A DNA stretch of 64,000 bases from Ruminococcus sp. JC304 (GTDB lineage Bacteria > Bacillota > Clostridia > Lachnospirales > Lachnospiraceae), in contig HE978651.1 of assembly GCA_000285855.2 (NCBI GenBank), positions 764,689-828,688 on the forward strand. The letters are read 5' to 3'. This document shows, one piece after another, positions 1 to 8,675 of this stretch; the stretch's first letter is position 1, and the number at the start of each line of letters is the position of its first letter. The translations under genes and the position numbers were made by a program. The notes under the pieces were generated by a model. That model did not search any database, was not told the DNA's origin, and worked only from the letters and a program-made list of their open reading frames with translations.

Positions 1-481
1 TCTCAGGATAGAGTTCATTGGCAACATGTTCTGTTCCGTGTCCCATAAATAAGAGAACTTCGTCAGCTTCCGGATGATATTCCCTGACCATAGCCTGACA
101 GACTTCCTCTTTATCCCGCTTTGAAACCATAAGAGAATCACAGATGATGACAGAATCAAAATCCGCCTTATGAGCCAGAACCTTCTCCTTCATAGCGTCA
201 CTCTCAAATCCGGTGATCACATAGGTTGGCTGTACGATCACATTTCGGGTCCCGTCAGTCTTAAGCTGTGTCATTGCTTCATCAATATCCATGATATGGA
301 TATTGTCCCGGTTCAGAAGTTTGGCGCGGATACGTGCACTTGTCCACGCTCGGTATATTGGATATTCCGGATATGCGTGATGCAGATCTGCTTCGATCTG
401 TTCGATTGTCTTTTTTCGTGTTTCTGCATAACTTGTACCGAAACTGATAACAAGAATTGCTGTTTTTTCAGATACCCCCAT
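1..481 (-). CDS. cbiK: Sirohydrochlorin cobaltochelatase CbiK, 5' part, truncated by window edge
   Basis: About 160 residues are visible, starting at ATG 481-479 behind an AAGGAG site; the gene continues past position 1. CbiK inserts cobalt into sirohydrochlorin in anaerobic cobalamin synthesis. The N-terminus reads AILVISFGTSYAETRKKTIE, the family signature. Near the edge MGHGTEHVAN carries the metal-handling histidine (about residue 148, equivalent to the Salmonella CbiK active-site His). No frameshift is seen in the visible part. No cobalamin riboswitch is recognisable in the short leader. The neighbouring genes lie off the window, so a cob/cbi operon cannot be confirmed. A related precorrin-type chelatase cannot be fully excluded. 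Confidence 0.88.
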   Translation of the reverse strand, partial: MGVSEKTAILVISFGTSYAETRKKTIEQIEADLHHAYPEYPIYRAWTSARIRAKLLNRDNIHIMDIDEAMTQLKTDGTRNVIVQPTYVITGFESDAMKEKVLAHKADFDSVIICDSLMVSKRDKEEVCQAMVREYHPEADEVLLFMGHGTEHVANELYPE

Positions 482-558
482 TTTAGATCTCCTTATAGTA
501 AGTATAGTTACAGTTACCTTTGCATGATCAAATCCATCAGATGTCAAATTTCCAATTT

Positions 559-587
559 ATTATACAGGGGAAAATATGGAAACTCAA
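559..587 (-). promoter_or_regulatory. Sigma-A promoter for cbiK
   Basis: On the minus strand TTGAGT (587-582) and TATAAT (564-559) are separated by exactly 17 bases and lie about 80 bases upstream of the cbiK start. Pattern match only. Confidence 0.6.
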
Positions 588-717
588 GGAAAATTATAAG
601 AAGGCGCAGATAATTATTGTTACTGCAGCCTTTAAAAAAAAGATTCTGGATGGTATAATAGCAAGTGAAGTAGTAACATTAAAAATGTGAAAAAAGTAAA
701 ATATAGGAGGAAAAACT

Positions 718-1827
718 ATGTATCAGTCATTTAAAGGTGGACTTGGCGGTATTGCACTGGCAAAGCATGGCAGAAGCCGTGCGATCAATGCAGAGAATCC
801 ACATGGAGAAAAAGGAAAAGGCGGAATGGCAGCAAGTCATCTGGGACCGTCCAGAAAAGGAAGTCCCTGTCTGAATGATATTGAACCTGGTGAGACTGTG
901 ACCCTGGCAGAGATGGAGGGGCCAGGAGAGATCAATCATATCTGGATCACAGTAGATAATAAGACAACCGATGCCGACTGTTTTGTATTAAGAGACCTGG
1001 TTATCCGCATGTACTGGGATGATGAAGAGTATCCGTCTGTGGAAAGTCCTCTTGGAGATTTCTTCTGCTGTGGATTCGGAAGAGAATGTGCTGTGAATTC
1101 TGTACCTATGGCGGTAGTGCCAAACAGAGGATTCAACTGCTATTTTCCTATGCCATTTAAGAAAAAAGCGAAGATTACCCTGGAAAATCAGCATGCAAAT
1201 AAAATCCCTGCATTTTTCTATCAGGTAGATTATTGTTTGTATGATGAACTTCCGGAGGATATTACTTATTTCCATGCACAGTGGAGAAGGGAACGTCTGA
1301 CAGAGAAACAGAAGGATTATACAATTCTTGACGGAGTAAAGGGAAAAGGACACTATGTAGGAACTTATATTGCACTTACTACCTTGGAACGTTACTGGTG
1401 GGGAGAAGGCGAAGTGAAATTCTACATTGACGGAGATGAGGAATATCCTACAATCTGCGGAACCGGTACAGAAGATTATTTCGGAGGCTCCTGGAGTTTT
1501 GCAAAGCAGGTGGACGGAAAAACTGTGGAACAGAATTACAATACACCATATCTGGGTTATCCATATTACTCTGCTCATGATGAACTGATTCATAACTTTT
1601 ATCATAATGATGACTGCCCTCCAATGAGAGGATTCTACCGTTGGCATATCCAGGATCCAATCTGTTTTGATGAGGATCTGCGTGTGACAATCCAGCAGAT
1701 AGGGGTTGGATACAGAGGATTATTCGAGCGTCAGGATGATGTGGCAAGTGTTGCGTATTGGTATCAGACACATCCTCATGCACCGTTTGCACCATTAATG
1801 TCAAAGGAAGACAGATGGCCCAGATAA
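718..1827 (+). CDS. GH172 (DUF2961) glycoside hydrolase, alpha-fructofuranosidase type
   Basis: 369 residues with an AGGAGG site just before ATG 718. The sequence matches the DUF2961 family: YQSFKGGLGGIALAKHG at the N-terminus, VPNRGFNCYFPMPF in the middle and GTGTEDYFGGSW around residues 248-259, with E252 a likely catalytic carboxylate. Family members reclassified as GH172 hydrolyse alpha-D-fructofuranosides or difructose anhydrides, and others act on arabinofuranosides. No signal peptide is seen, so it is probably cytoplasmic and acts on an imported oligosaccharide. It stands before an AraC regulator and a GH13 alpha-glucosidase, which suggests a small sugar-use locus. A TATAAT (654-659) lies upstream with a weak -35. 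The exact substrate is not deducible. Confidence 0.85.
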   Translation: MYQSFKGGLGGIALAKHGRSRAINAENPHGEKGKGGMAASHLGPSRKGSPCLNDIEPGETVTLAEMEGPGEINHIWITVDNKTTDADCFVLRDLVIRMYWDDEEYPSVESPLGDFFCCGFGRECAVNSVPMAVVPNRGFNCYFPMPFKKKAKITLENQHANKIPAFFYQVDYCLYDELPEDITYFHAQWRRERLTEKQKDYTILDGVKGKGHYVGTYIALTTLERYWWGEGEVKFYIDGDEEYPTICGTGTEDYFGGSWSFAKQVDGKTVEQNYNTPYLGYPYYSAHDELIHNFYHNDDCPPMRGFYRWHIQDPICFDEDLRVTIQQIGVGYRGLFERQDDVASVAYWYQTHPHAPFAPLMSKEDRWPR

Positions 1828-1882
1828 AACAGATGAGCTTATTGCTGCCCGGTATAAGGCGGCAGTAAGCTTTCATCTGTTT
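1827..1882 (+). terminator. Long hairpin between GH172 gene and araC
   Basis: The arms AAACAGATGA/TCATCTGTTT, GCTTA/TAAGC and CTGCC/GGCAG form a roughly 20-bp interrupted stem that begins on the last base of the GH172 stop codon. Only three T follow, so it could be a weak terminator, an mRNA 3' stabiliser or an attenuator. The araC ribosome site starts about 10 bases later. Confidence 0.6.
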
Positions 1883-1904
1883 ACGGACAACAGGAGGCGT
1901 CTTC

Positions 1905-2852
1905 ATGCAGAATCAACAACCATCAACTTTAAAGGAAATCCGTGTCCATGGTACTCGGGATTTTCCTTGTGCTTTTTATCAGACAGGCACAAAAACGAAA
2001 GGGAATATGGTAAAGCATCATTGGCATGAGGAAGTGGAGCTTCTGTATTTCTCAGGGGGAGAATTTTGTCTGGAAGTCAATATGGAGCGTTTTTATATTT
2101 CTGAGGAATGCTTTTATTTTATTAATCCTGGAGAACTTCATAGTATATCTGTTGAAAAGAATGGTGGGTGTGTGGAAAATGCATTGGTTTTCCATATGGA
2201 TATGTTTCGTTCGGTATATTCACTGGACCAGATCCAGACGAACCTGATCCAGCCGGTCCAGATAGGCAGCATCCAGTTTCCGAGATGCCTGCGTAAGGAA
2301 GATTTGGCATTTGAACTGGTAAAAAAATCCTATAAGGAAATCAGAAATGTATTTGGCGGAGATTCTTTTACGGATAATTATTATGATGGTGCGGCAGTTA
2401 CAGATGATATCACCAGGCAGTTATTTATCAAATCAGCATTGCTGCGGATTTTGGCAGTTCTGTCTGTGAATAATCTGTTTGAGGTAACGGAGAAGAACCA
2501 TGACCACAGGATTGAGACGATCAAGACCACACTGACTTACATACAAGAGAATTACAAAGAGAAAATTTATATCCGTGATCTGGCAGGGCTGATCGGGATG
2601 AATGAACAGTATTTCTGCAGATTTTTCAAAAAAGTAATCGGGCGTTCGCCAATGGAATATGTGAATGAATACAGGATAAAAAAAGCAATACACTATCTGA
2701 AGGAATCAGATCTGACGGTTACGGAAATTTGTCTGGAATGTGGGTATAACAATTTGGGGAATTTTCTGAAGGAGTTTAGAAAATATACATCAACAACGCC
2801 GCTGCAATACCGCAAACGTTCTTTGGATGAAATAGAGAATACTGATAAATAG
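1905..2852 (+). CDS. AraC-family transcriptional regulator, cupin sensor
   Basis: 315 residues, start ATG 1905 behind CAGGAGG. Residues about 25-120 form an AraC-type cupin sugar-binding domain (HHWHEEVELLYFSGG, then INPGELHSI). Residues about 205-305 hold the double helix-turn-helix of AraC proteins, with IRDLAGLIGMNEQYFCRFFK as the first and LTVTEICLECGYNNLGNFLK as the second, followed by TPLQYRKR. It probably senses the substrate or product of the flanking GH172 and GH13 enzymes and activates the locus; this is inferred from position. It is separated from the GH172 gene by 77 bases that contain a long hairpin. Confidence 0.9.
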   Translation: MQNQQPSTLKEIRVHGTRDFPCAFYQTGTKTKGNMVKHHWHEEVELLYFSGGEFCLEVNMERFYISEECFYFINPGELHSISVEKNGGCVENALVFHMDMFRSVYSLDQIQTNLIQPVQIGSIQFPRCLRKEDLAFELVKKSYKEIRNVFGGDSFTDNYYDGAAVTDDITRQLFIKSALLRILAVLSVNNLFEVTEKNHDHRIETIKTTLTYIQENYKEKIYIRDLAGLIGMNEQYFCRFFKKVIGRSPMEYVNEYRIKKAIHYLKESDLTVTEICLECGYNNLGNFLKEFRKYTSTTPLQYRKRSLDEIENTDK

Positions 2853-2977
2853 AGTATGCAAAAGTCAAAATATCGTATTTTTATATCAAAATAGGATAAG
2901 ACAGTTTCTGTGAATCCTGATAAAATCATGTTTATTGAAAAAGAGAACTTAGATAAAAATACAGGAGGATTTTTGCA

Positions 2978-4642
2978 ATGACAAAGAAATGGTGGAATGA
3001 AAAGGTTGCTTATCAGATTTACCCGAAGAGTTTTTATGATACCAATGGTGATGGAATTGGAGATCTGAGAGGTGTTATTGAGAAACTGGACTATCTGAAG
3101 GATCTTGGAATTGATATTATCTGGCTTTCACCCTGCTATCGTTCACCGTTAGCTGATCAGGGATATGATATTTCCGATTATTATGATATTGACCCACGAT
3201 TTGGAACTATGGCAGATATGGATGAGTTGATCGCTGAGGCAAAGAAGAGGGATATGTATATTCTTATGGATCTGGTGGTAAACCATTGCTCAGATGAACA
3301 TGAATGGTTTAAAAAGGCCTGTCAGGATCCGGATGGAAAATATGGAAACTTTTTCTATCTCCGTGATAAAAAAGAGGGAGAATTGCCTACGAACTGGAGA
3401 TCCTATTTCGGAGGTTCGGCGTGGGAGGACCTGCCTGGAACCAATAAGCAGTATCTTCACGTATTTCATAAAAAACAGCCGGATCTGAACTGGGAGAATC
3501 CGGAAGTAAGAGAAGAGGTTTATAAAAATATTAACTGGTGGCTGGATAAGGGACTGGGCGGTTTCCGCATTGATGCTATTATTAATATTAAGAAAGCCCT
3601 TCCACTCCATGATTATGAGCCTGACCGTGAGGATGGTCTGAGCAGTATCCATAATATGCTGGCTGAAGCACAGGGAATTGGAGAATTTCTGGGAGAGATG
3701 CGTGACCGCACCTTCAAAAAATATGATGCTTTTTCAGTAGGCGAAGTTTTTAATGAGAAACCAGAGGAGATTCCTGATTTTATTGGAGACAACGGATATT
3801 TTTCCAGTATGTTTGACTTTGCAGAAACGATCTGTGGAGGCTCTGAAAAGGGATGGTATGACTGCAGACAGATCACACCGGATGAGTATAAAGCATGCTG
3901 CTTTGGCACACAGAGAAAAATCGGGGATATTGGTTTTGTTTCCAATATTATTGAGAATCATGATGAACCCCGTGGTGTCAGCAGATATATCCCGGAGGGT
4001 GACTGCTGTGATGCAAGTAAGAAAATGCTTGGTGGTCTGAATTTTATGCTTCGCGGAATTCCCTTTATCTATCAGGGGCAGGAGCTTGGAATGGAGAATG
4101 TGAAGTTTGAATCCATTGACCAGGTAGATGATATTTCCACATTAGATGAATATAAGGTTGCTTTAGATGCCGGATGTACACAGGATGAAGCTCTGAAGGT
4201 GGTTTCCAGATTCAGCCGTGATAATGCCAGAACCCCAATGCAGTGGACAGACGGTGAAAATGCTGGATTTACAACAGGCAAACCGTGGCTGAGGGTAAAT
4301 GAAAACTATAAAAAAATCAATGCTGAAAGTCAGATCAATGATCCGGATTCTGTAAGAAGCTTTTATAAGAAGCTGATCGCACTGCGCAAAAATCCGGAAT
4401 ATAAAGAAACTGTTGTATATGGCGCTCTGGAACCGGTATGGGAAGAAGTGCACAATCTGATGGCATATTATCGTAAAGGTGACAGAACTCTTCTTGTAGT
4501 GGGTAATTATCAGAAAGAACCACAGACAATCGAACTTGCAGGAGGGTATAAGAAAATTCTGATCAATAACTATGATCATGCAGCTGTGTCTGGAAATAAG
4601 ATAGAACTGCAGAGGTATCAGTTCCTTGTTCTTGAGATGTAA
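2978..4642 (+). CDS. GH13 subfamily 31 alpha-glucosidase (oligo-1,6-glucosidase-like)
   Basis: 554 residues, the usual length of GH13_31 cytoplasmic alpha-glucosidases, with AGGAGG before ATG 2978. The four conserved GH13 regions are present: DLVVNHCSDEHEW (98-110), GGFRIDAI with nucleophile D199, VGEVF with acid/base E256, and ENHDEPR with D329. The residue after the nucleophile is Ala200. In characterised relatives Val there favours alpha-1,6 bonds, and Ala or Thr favours alpha-1,4 bonds and sucrose/maltose-type substrates, so an alpha-1,4 or broad specificity is more likely than strict isomaltase activity. No signal peptide. Located behind GH172 and AraC genes, consistent with joint breakdown of a glucose- and fructose-containing oligosaccharide. 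Confidence 0.9.
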   Translation: MTKKWWNEKVAYQIYPKSFYDTNGDGIGDLRGVIEKLDYLKDLGIDIIWLSPCYRSPLADQGYDISDYYDIDPRFGTMADMDELIAEAKKRDMYILMDLVVNHCSDEHEWFKKACQDPDGKYGNFFYLRDKKEGELPTNWRSYFGGSAWEDLPGTNKQYLHVFHKKQPDLNWENPEVREEVYKNINWWLDKGLGGFRIDAIINIKKALPLHDYEPDREDGLSSIHNMLAEAQGIGEFLGEMRDRTFKKYDAFSVGEVFNEKPEEIPDFIGDNGYFSSMFDFAETICGGSEKGWYDCRQITPDEYKACCFGTQRKIGDIGFVSNIIENHDEPRGVSRYIPEGDCCDASKKMLGGLNFMLRGIPFIYQGQELGMENVKFESIDQVDDISTLDEYKVALDAGCTQDEALKVVSRFSRDNARTPMQWTDGENAGFTTGKPWLRVNENYKKINAESQINDPDSVRSFYKKLIALRKNPEYKETVVYGALEPVWEEVHNLMAYYRKGDRTLLVVGNYQKEPQTIELAGGYKKILINNYDHAAVSGNKIELQRYQFLVLEM

Positions 4643-4688
4643 TATACTTTAGAATCTGTATCACAGGTATTTTACGGAAAATATAAAT

Positions 4689-4743
4689 AAAAGAGAACGA
4701 AAATTCAGTTTTGGCAGGAAAGTTGGATTTTCGCTCTCTTTTT
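4689..4743 (+). terminator. Intrinsic terminator after the alpha-glucosidase gene
   Basis: Arms AAAAGAGAACGAAAATTCAG and TTGGATTTTCGCTCTCTTTT pair over about 18 positions and run into a T-rich tract (TCTTTTTATATT). Confidence 0.8.
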
Positions 4744-4763
4744 ATATTATACGAGGATACTAC

Positions 4764-4790
4764 GTTGCTGGGAACGGAGTGGACAGTAAC
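4764..4790 (+). repeat. 27-bp palindromic repeat, copy 1
   Basis: GTTGCTGGGAAC...GTGGACAGTAAC. It is near-identical to copies at 30496-30522 and 40206-40232. The ends GTTRCTG and CAGTAAC are inverted repeats. It resembles the right end of the MITE-like element at 30378-30522, so it may be a remnant or minimal form of that element. Confidence 0.75.
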
Positions 4791-4826
4791 TAATATTGTG
4801 CAGACGGATTTCCTAATTGACAAGTC

Positions 4827-4855
4827 TTGTATGTGGGAGGTAAATATTGTATAGT
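4827..4855 (+). promoter_or_regulatory. Promoter for the lipid kinase gene
   Basis: TTGTAT (4827-4832) and TATAGT (4850-4855) with a 17-base spacer, 52 bases before the start codon. A TTGACA at 4817 has no well-placed -10. Confidence 0.5.
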
Positions 4856-4907
4856 ATAAGTATTCGGATTTACAGGAAAATACGATTGGGTATGGCAGAG
4901 AGGGATA

Positions 4908-5861
4908 ATGAGAAAAATACAGATTATTGTGAATAACGGAGCGGGAACCGGACAGGCACACAGGGTATGGAATGAAACTCAGTATCTGCTTCGGGGGTAC
5001 AAAATAAAATATGCCGCTTATATGACAAAATATCGGGGACATGCTACAAAACTGGCAGAGCGTATTTCATCAATGAAAGGTGAGGAGCCGGTTTACCTGC
5101 TGGTGGTAGGTGGAGATGGCACGATTAATGAAGTCCTAAACGGTATTACAGATTTTGAAAAAGTACGTCTTGGGGTGATTCCCACAGGTTCGGGAAATGA
5201 TTTTGGCAGAAATCTAAATCTACCCAAAACACCAAAGGAGAGCCTGAAAGAAATATGCGCCTGTATCAAAAAGGATCAAAGAGGGGAAAAGCTCCTCAGG
5301 ATTGATTTGGGGCAGGTAAGCTGGGAAGGTTGTAAGAAGCCACGGCTTTTTGGAATCAGTTCCGGCCTTGGTCTGGATGCCCTTGTGTGCAAAAAAGCAC
5401 TTCATTCCAGATTGAAACAGGTTTTAAACCGTTTCCATCTGGGTAAGCTTACATATCTTGCATTGACAGTGCAGTCTCTTTTTACCATGGAAACGGCAAA
5501 TGGAAAAGTGATTACAGAACATGGGGGATTTATTCTGCCTGGGATGATCTTTGCAGCAGCTATGAATCTTCCTGCTGAAGGTGGAGGTGTTCCCATGGCA
5601 CCTCATGCATCACCACAGGATGGGCGTTTGTCTCTGAGCAGTGCAGCAGGAATTGCCAAGTGGCAGACCTTTTTTCTGCTTCCACTGCTGGTTGCGGCAA
5701 AGCAGGAACATATTAATGGATTTAATATCAGAGACGAAAAAGCGTTCCGGTTGATTCTGGACAAACCCATGGTACTCCATGCAGATGGGGAATACTGCGC
5801 AGATGTGACGAGAGTAGAATTCCGGTGTTTGGAGAAGAAGCTGTGGCTGCTGCATGAATAA
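4908..5861 (+). CDS. Diacylglycerol kinase-family lipid kinase
   Basis: 317 residues. The catalytic domain fills the N-terminal half. The nucleotide-binding motif VVGGDGTINEVLNG lies at about residues 66-79 (GGD 68-70) and the PTGSGNDFGRN motif at 92-102, both hallmarks of the DagK/YegS lipid kinase superfamily. The C-terminal part is the usual beta-sandwich, ending with HADGEYC. The family phosphorylates diacylglycerol or related lipids at the membrane face, recycling diacylglycerol into phosphatidic acid. No transmembrane segment is predicted. It stands alone between a terminator and the thyA promoter. The sphingosine/YegS branch cannot be separated from DgkB by eye. Confidence 0.88.
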   Translation: MRKIQIIVNNGAGTGQAHRVWNETQYLLRGYKIKYAAYMTKYRGHATKLAERISSMKGEEPVYLLVVGGDGTINEVLNGITDFEKVRLGVIPTGSGNDFGRNLNLPKTPKESLKEICACIKKDQRGEKLLRIDLGQVSWEGCKKPRLFGISSGLGLDALVCKKALHSRLKQVLNRFHLGKLTYLALTVQSLFTMETANGKVITEHGGFILPGMIFAAAMNLPAEGGGVPMAPHASPQDGRLSLSSAAGIAKWQTFFLLPLLVAAKQEHINGFNIRDEKAFRLILDKPMVLHADGEYCADVTRVEFRCLEKKLWLLHE

Positions 5862-5881
5862 GCGGTATTACGAAAGTACAG

Positions 5882-5910
5882 TTGAGTATAAAAGCCAGAA
5901 ATGCTATAAT
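5882..5910 (+). promoter_or_regulatory. Promoter for thyA-folA
   Basis: TTGAGT (5882-5887), 17-base spacer, perfect TATAAT (5905-5910), 54 bases before the thyA start. Confidence 0.7.
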
Positions 5911-5964
5911 GCAGTGAAATATGCAAAACAGTAGAGAAAATAAAGAATATGGGAGTGTGGAAAA

Positions 5965-6813
5965 ATGAGTTACGCAGATGATGTATTTATAAAAATGTGC
6001 CAGGATATTCTGGAAAATGGGACAAGTACTGAGGGAGAAAAGGTACGTCCGGTTTGGGAGGATGGGACTCCGGCATATACGATCAAGAAATTTGGGGTGG
6101 TAAACCGATATGATCTGAGAAAGGAATTTCCGGCAATGACGCTCAGACGTACAGCCTTAAAGAGTGCTATGGATGAAATCCTCTGGATCTGGCAGAAGAA
6201 ATCCAATAATATCCATGATCTTAACAGCCATATCTGGGACAGCTGGGCAGATGAGAAGGGTTCCATTGGGAAGGCTTATGGATACCAGCTTGGTGTGAAG
6301 CATCAGTATAAGGAAGGTATGATGGATCAGGTGGACAGGGTGATTTATGATCTGAAGAATAATCCCTTCAGCCGCAGGATCATGACAAATATTTATGTGC
6401 ATCAGGATCTCCATGAAATGAATCTGTACCCCTGTGCATATTCTATGACCTTTAATGTGACACAGACACCGGGGAGCGATAAGCTGACTTTGAATGCAAT
6501 CCTCAATCAGCGTTCCCAGGATATTCTTACAGCAAATAACTGGAATGTATGCCAGTATGCCCTTCTGCTTATGATGATGGCTCAGGTATGTGATATGGAG
6601 GCAGGAGAATTGCTTCATGTGGTGGCTGACTGTCATATTTATGACCGCCATATTCCGTTAGTAAAGGATATGATCCAGAGAAAACCGTACCCTGCACCTA
6701 TTGTGAAACTGAATCCGGAAGTGAAGGATTTCTATCAGTTTACAACAGACGACCTGATCGTGGAGAATTATGAAACATGGCCGCAGATTAAAAATATTCC
6801 GGTGGCCATCTGA
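5965..6813 (+). CDS. thyA: Thymidylate synthase ThyA
   Basis: 282 residues. Makes dTMP from dUMP using methylene-tetrahydrofolate, which becomes dihydrofolate. The nucleophile is C157 in NLYPCAYSMTFN, a variant of the usual LPPCH seen in the slightly longer Firmicute ThyA group. LNQRSQD and ANNWNVCQYA carry the dUMP phosphate and base contacts, and HIYDRHIPLV is the conserved C-terminal segment. folA follows after 24 bases in the same operon; it regenerates the tetrahydrofolate consumed here, so the two form a functional pair. Confidence 0.96.
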   Translation: MSYADDVFIKMCQDILENGTSTEGEKVRPVWEDGTPAYTIKKFGVVNRYDLRKEFPAMTLRRTALKSAMDEILWIWQKKSNNIHDLNSHIWDSWADEKGSIGKAYGYQLGVKHQYKEGMMDQVDRVIYDLKNNPFSRRIMTNIYVHQDLHEMNLYPCAYSMTFNVTQTPGSDKLTLNAILNQRSQDILTANNWNVCQYALLLMMMAQVCDMEAGELLHVVADCHIYDRHIPLVKDMIQRKPYPAPIVKLNPEVKDFYQFTTDDLIVENYETWPQIKNIPVAI

Positions 6814-6837
6814 TAAATTAAGAGAGGAAAAAATAAA

Positions 6838-7329
6838 ATGAATGTTATCGTAGCAGCAGATAAGAACTGGGGAATTGGCAAGGATAATAAACTTCTTGTA
6901 AGTATCCCGGCAGATATGAAGATGTTTCGTGAAGAAACCAGTGGAAAAGTAGTCGTTATGGGAAGGAAAACTCTGGAAAGCTTTCCAAATGGACTGCCAC
7001 TGAAAAACAGAACCAACATCGTGATTACCAAAAATAAAGACTATGATGCAAAAGGTGCGATTGTAGTACACAGCATTGAAGAAGCACTGGAAGAGGTTAA
7101 GAAATATCCTTCAGAGGATGTTTACTGCATCGGCGGTGACAGCATATATACACAGATGCTTCCATACTGTGATGTAGCCCATGTGACAAAAATTGATTTT
7201 GTTTATGAGGCAGACAGTCATTTTCCGGATCTGGATGAAGACGAGGAATGGGAGATCACAGCAGAAAGCGATGAGCAGACTTATTTTGACCTGGAATATC
7301 AGTTCGTGAAATACGAGAGGAAAAAATAG
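6838..7329 (+). CDS. folA: Dihydrofolate reductase
   Basis: 163 residues, typical bacterial DHFR length, with GAGAGG upstream of ATG 6838. Reduces dihydrofolate to tetrahydrofolate with NADPH. The N-terminus MNVIVAADKNWGIGKDNKLL holds the substrate-pocket segment, followed by MKMFREETSGKVVVMGRKTL (folate and NADPH contacts) and CIGGDSIYTQMLP (the conserved GG of the cofactor site). It directly follows thyA and is probably co-transcribed with it. A terminator follows. Confidence 0.96.
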   Translation: MNVIVAADKNWGIGKDNKLLVSIPADMKMFREETSGKVVVMGRKTLESFPNGLPLKNRTNIVITKNKDYDAKGAIVVHSIEEALEEVKKYPSEDVYCIGGDSIYTQMLPYCDVAHVTKIDFVYEADSHFPDLDEDEEWEITAESDEQTYFDLEYQFVKYERKK

Positions 7330-7371
7330 AAGAAACAAAGCAGAGCTGGAAAAAAACCGGCAATGTAAAAG

Positions 7372-7420
7372 AAAAAATATCCCGCAGAATGTGTTGAAAC
7401 TAATTCTGCGGGATATTTTT
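7372..7420. terminator. Bidirectional terminator between folA and ilvE
   Basis: Arms AAAATATCCCGCAGAAT and ATTCTGCGGGATATTTTT, with A/T tracts on both sides, lie between convergent genes and can serve both strands. Confidence 0.85.
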
Positions 7421-7453
7421 GTAATAGTTAACTGTTCGGCAGTCAGCAGTTAT

Positions 7454-8479
7454 TTATTCAATAACTTTCAGCCATCCTTCCGGTGCCTGGATGCGGCCCA
7501 TCTGGATACCTGTTAATGTGTCGTAGAGCTTCTGGATAACCGGACCCATTTTCTCCATTCCGCTTGGGAAGCAGATTTCCTTGCCGTGGTCAACAATCTT
7601 TCCGACAGGAGAGATAACTGCAGCAGTACCGCAGAGACCACATTCAGCGAAATCCTTTACTTCATCAAAGTATACTTCTCTTTCTTCAGCTTCTAATCCA
7701 AGGTATTCCTTGGCAACATAGATTAAGGAACGACGTGTGATAGAAGGAAGGATACTGTTGGACTTCGGTGTGACAACTTTACCGTCTTTTGTAACGAAGA
7801 TAAAGTTAGCACCGCCTGTTTCTTCTACTTTAGTACGTGTAGCTGCATCAAGATACATGTTCTCATCGAATCCGTTCTTGTGAGCATCTACGATTGCATG
7901 TAAGCTCATTGCATAGTTAAGACCTGCTTTGATATGACCTGTTCCATGAGGTGCAGCACGGTCAAAATCGCTGACACGGATTGTGATCGGTTTAGCGCCG
8001 CCTTTGAAGTATGGTCCTACAGGTGTAGTGAATACACGGAACATATATTCGTCAGCTGGCTTCACACCGATAACAGGGTTGGTACCCATCATGTAAGGAC
8101 GGACATACAGAGTAGCTCCTGAGCCATATGGCGGAACATATGCTGCATTTGCTTTTATTGTCTGTACGATGGCATCAACGAAACGGTCTTCCGGGAATAC
8201 CGGCATTTCAAGCCTTTTTGCTGAATTTGCCATACGTTCTGCGTTTAAATCCGGACGGAAAGTAACAATATGTCCGTCTTCTGTTGTGTAAGCCTTCATT
8301 CCCTCGAAAACAGTCTGTGCATACTGGAATACACCGGCACACTCATTTAATGTTACGTTAGGATCTGTAGTAAGTTCACCTGCATCCCATGCACCGTCTT
8401 TGAATTTAGATACATAACGATAATCAGTCTGTACATAACCGAAGCCTAAGCTGCCCCAGTCCATATTCTTTTTTTCCAT
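7454..8479 (-). CDS. ilvE: Branched-chain amino acid aminotransferase
   Basis: 341 residues from ATG 8479. This start is preferred over the longer ATG 8506 because CGGAGGA sits correctly before it and the N-terminus MEKKNMDWGSLGFGYVQTDY fits the family. It transfers amino groups between glutamate and the keto acids of valine, leucine and isoleucine using PLP. The PLP lysine lies in GTGHIKAGLNYAMSL; VRPYMMGTNPVIGV and EVEETGGANF-like segments match the fold class IV BCAT of the B. subtilis YwaA/eukaryotic type. Stands alone and convergent with folA. CodY control is plausible in this phylum, but I see no good CodY box upstream. Confidence 0.93.
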   Translation of the reverse strand: MEKKNMDWGSLGFGYVQTDYRYVSKFKDGAWDAGELTTDPNVTLNECAGVFQYAQTVFEGMKAYTTEDGHIVTFRPDLNAERMANSAKRLEMPVFPEDRFVDAIVQTIKANAAYVPPYGSGATLYVRPYMMGTNPVIGVKPADEYMFRVFTTPVGPYFKGGAKPITIRVSDFDRAAPHGTGHIKAGLNYAMSLHAIVDAHKNGFDENMYLDAATRTKVEETGGANFIFVTKDGKVVTPKSNSILPSITRRSLIYVAKEYLGLEAEEREVYFDEVKDFAECGLCGTAAVISPVGKIVDHGKEICFPSGMEKMGPVIQKLYDTLTGIQMGRIQAPEGWLKVIE

Positions 8480-8620
8480 AATATCAATTCCTCCGTTCAC
8501 ATTCATTACTTTGTGTAATTTATCTCTTTACCATTGTAAAACTTTTGACTGCTAACTTCAATGGGGAATTTGATTTTTTGGATTTTTTTTGTTCCTGTTT
8601 GTACTTTGCTTTCTCGCGTG

Positions 8621-8649
8621 TTGCTTTTTAGACAGGATTTCGCTATAAT
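8621..8649 (+). promoter_or_regulatory. Promoter for the XpaC-like/TelA operon
   Basis: TTGCTT (8621-8626), 17-base spacer, TATAAT (8644-8649), followed by ATGGGAGG and the start codon at 8676. Confidence 0.65.
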
Positions 8650-8675
8650 AAATAGCAGAAATATGGGAGGAAAAA

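Noticed and set aside
482-717. Cobalamin riboswitch before cbiK
   Set aside because: The leader of about 80 bases after the promoter is too short and the B12-box sequence is absent.
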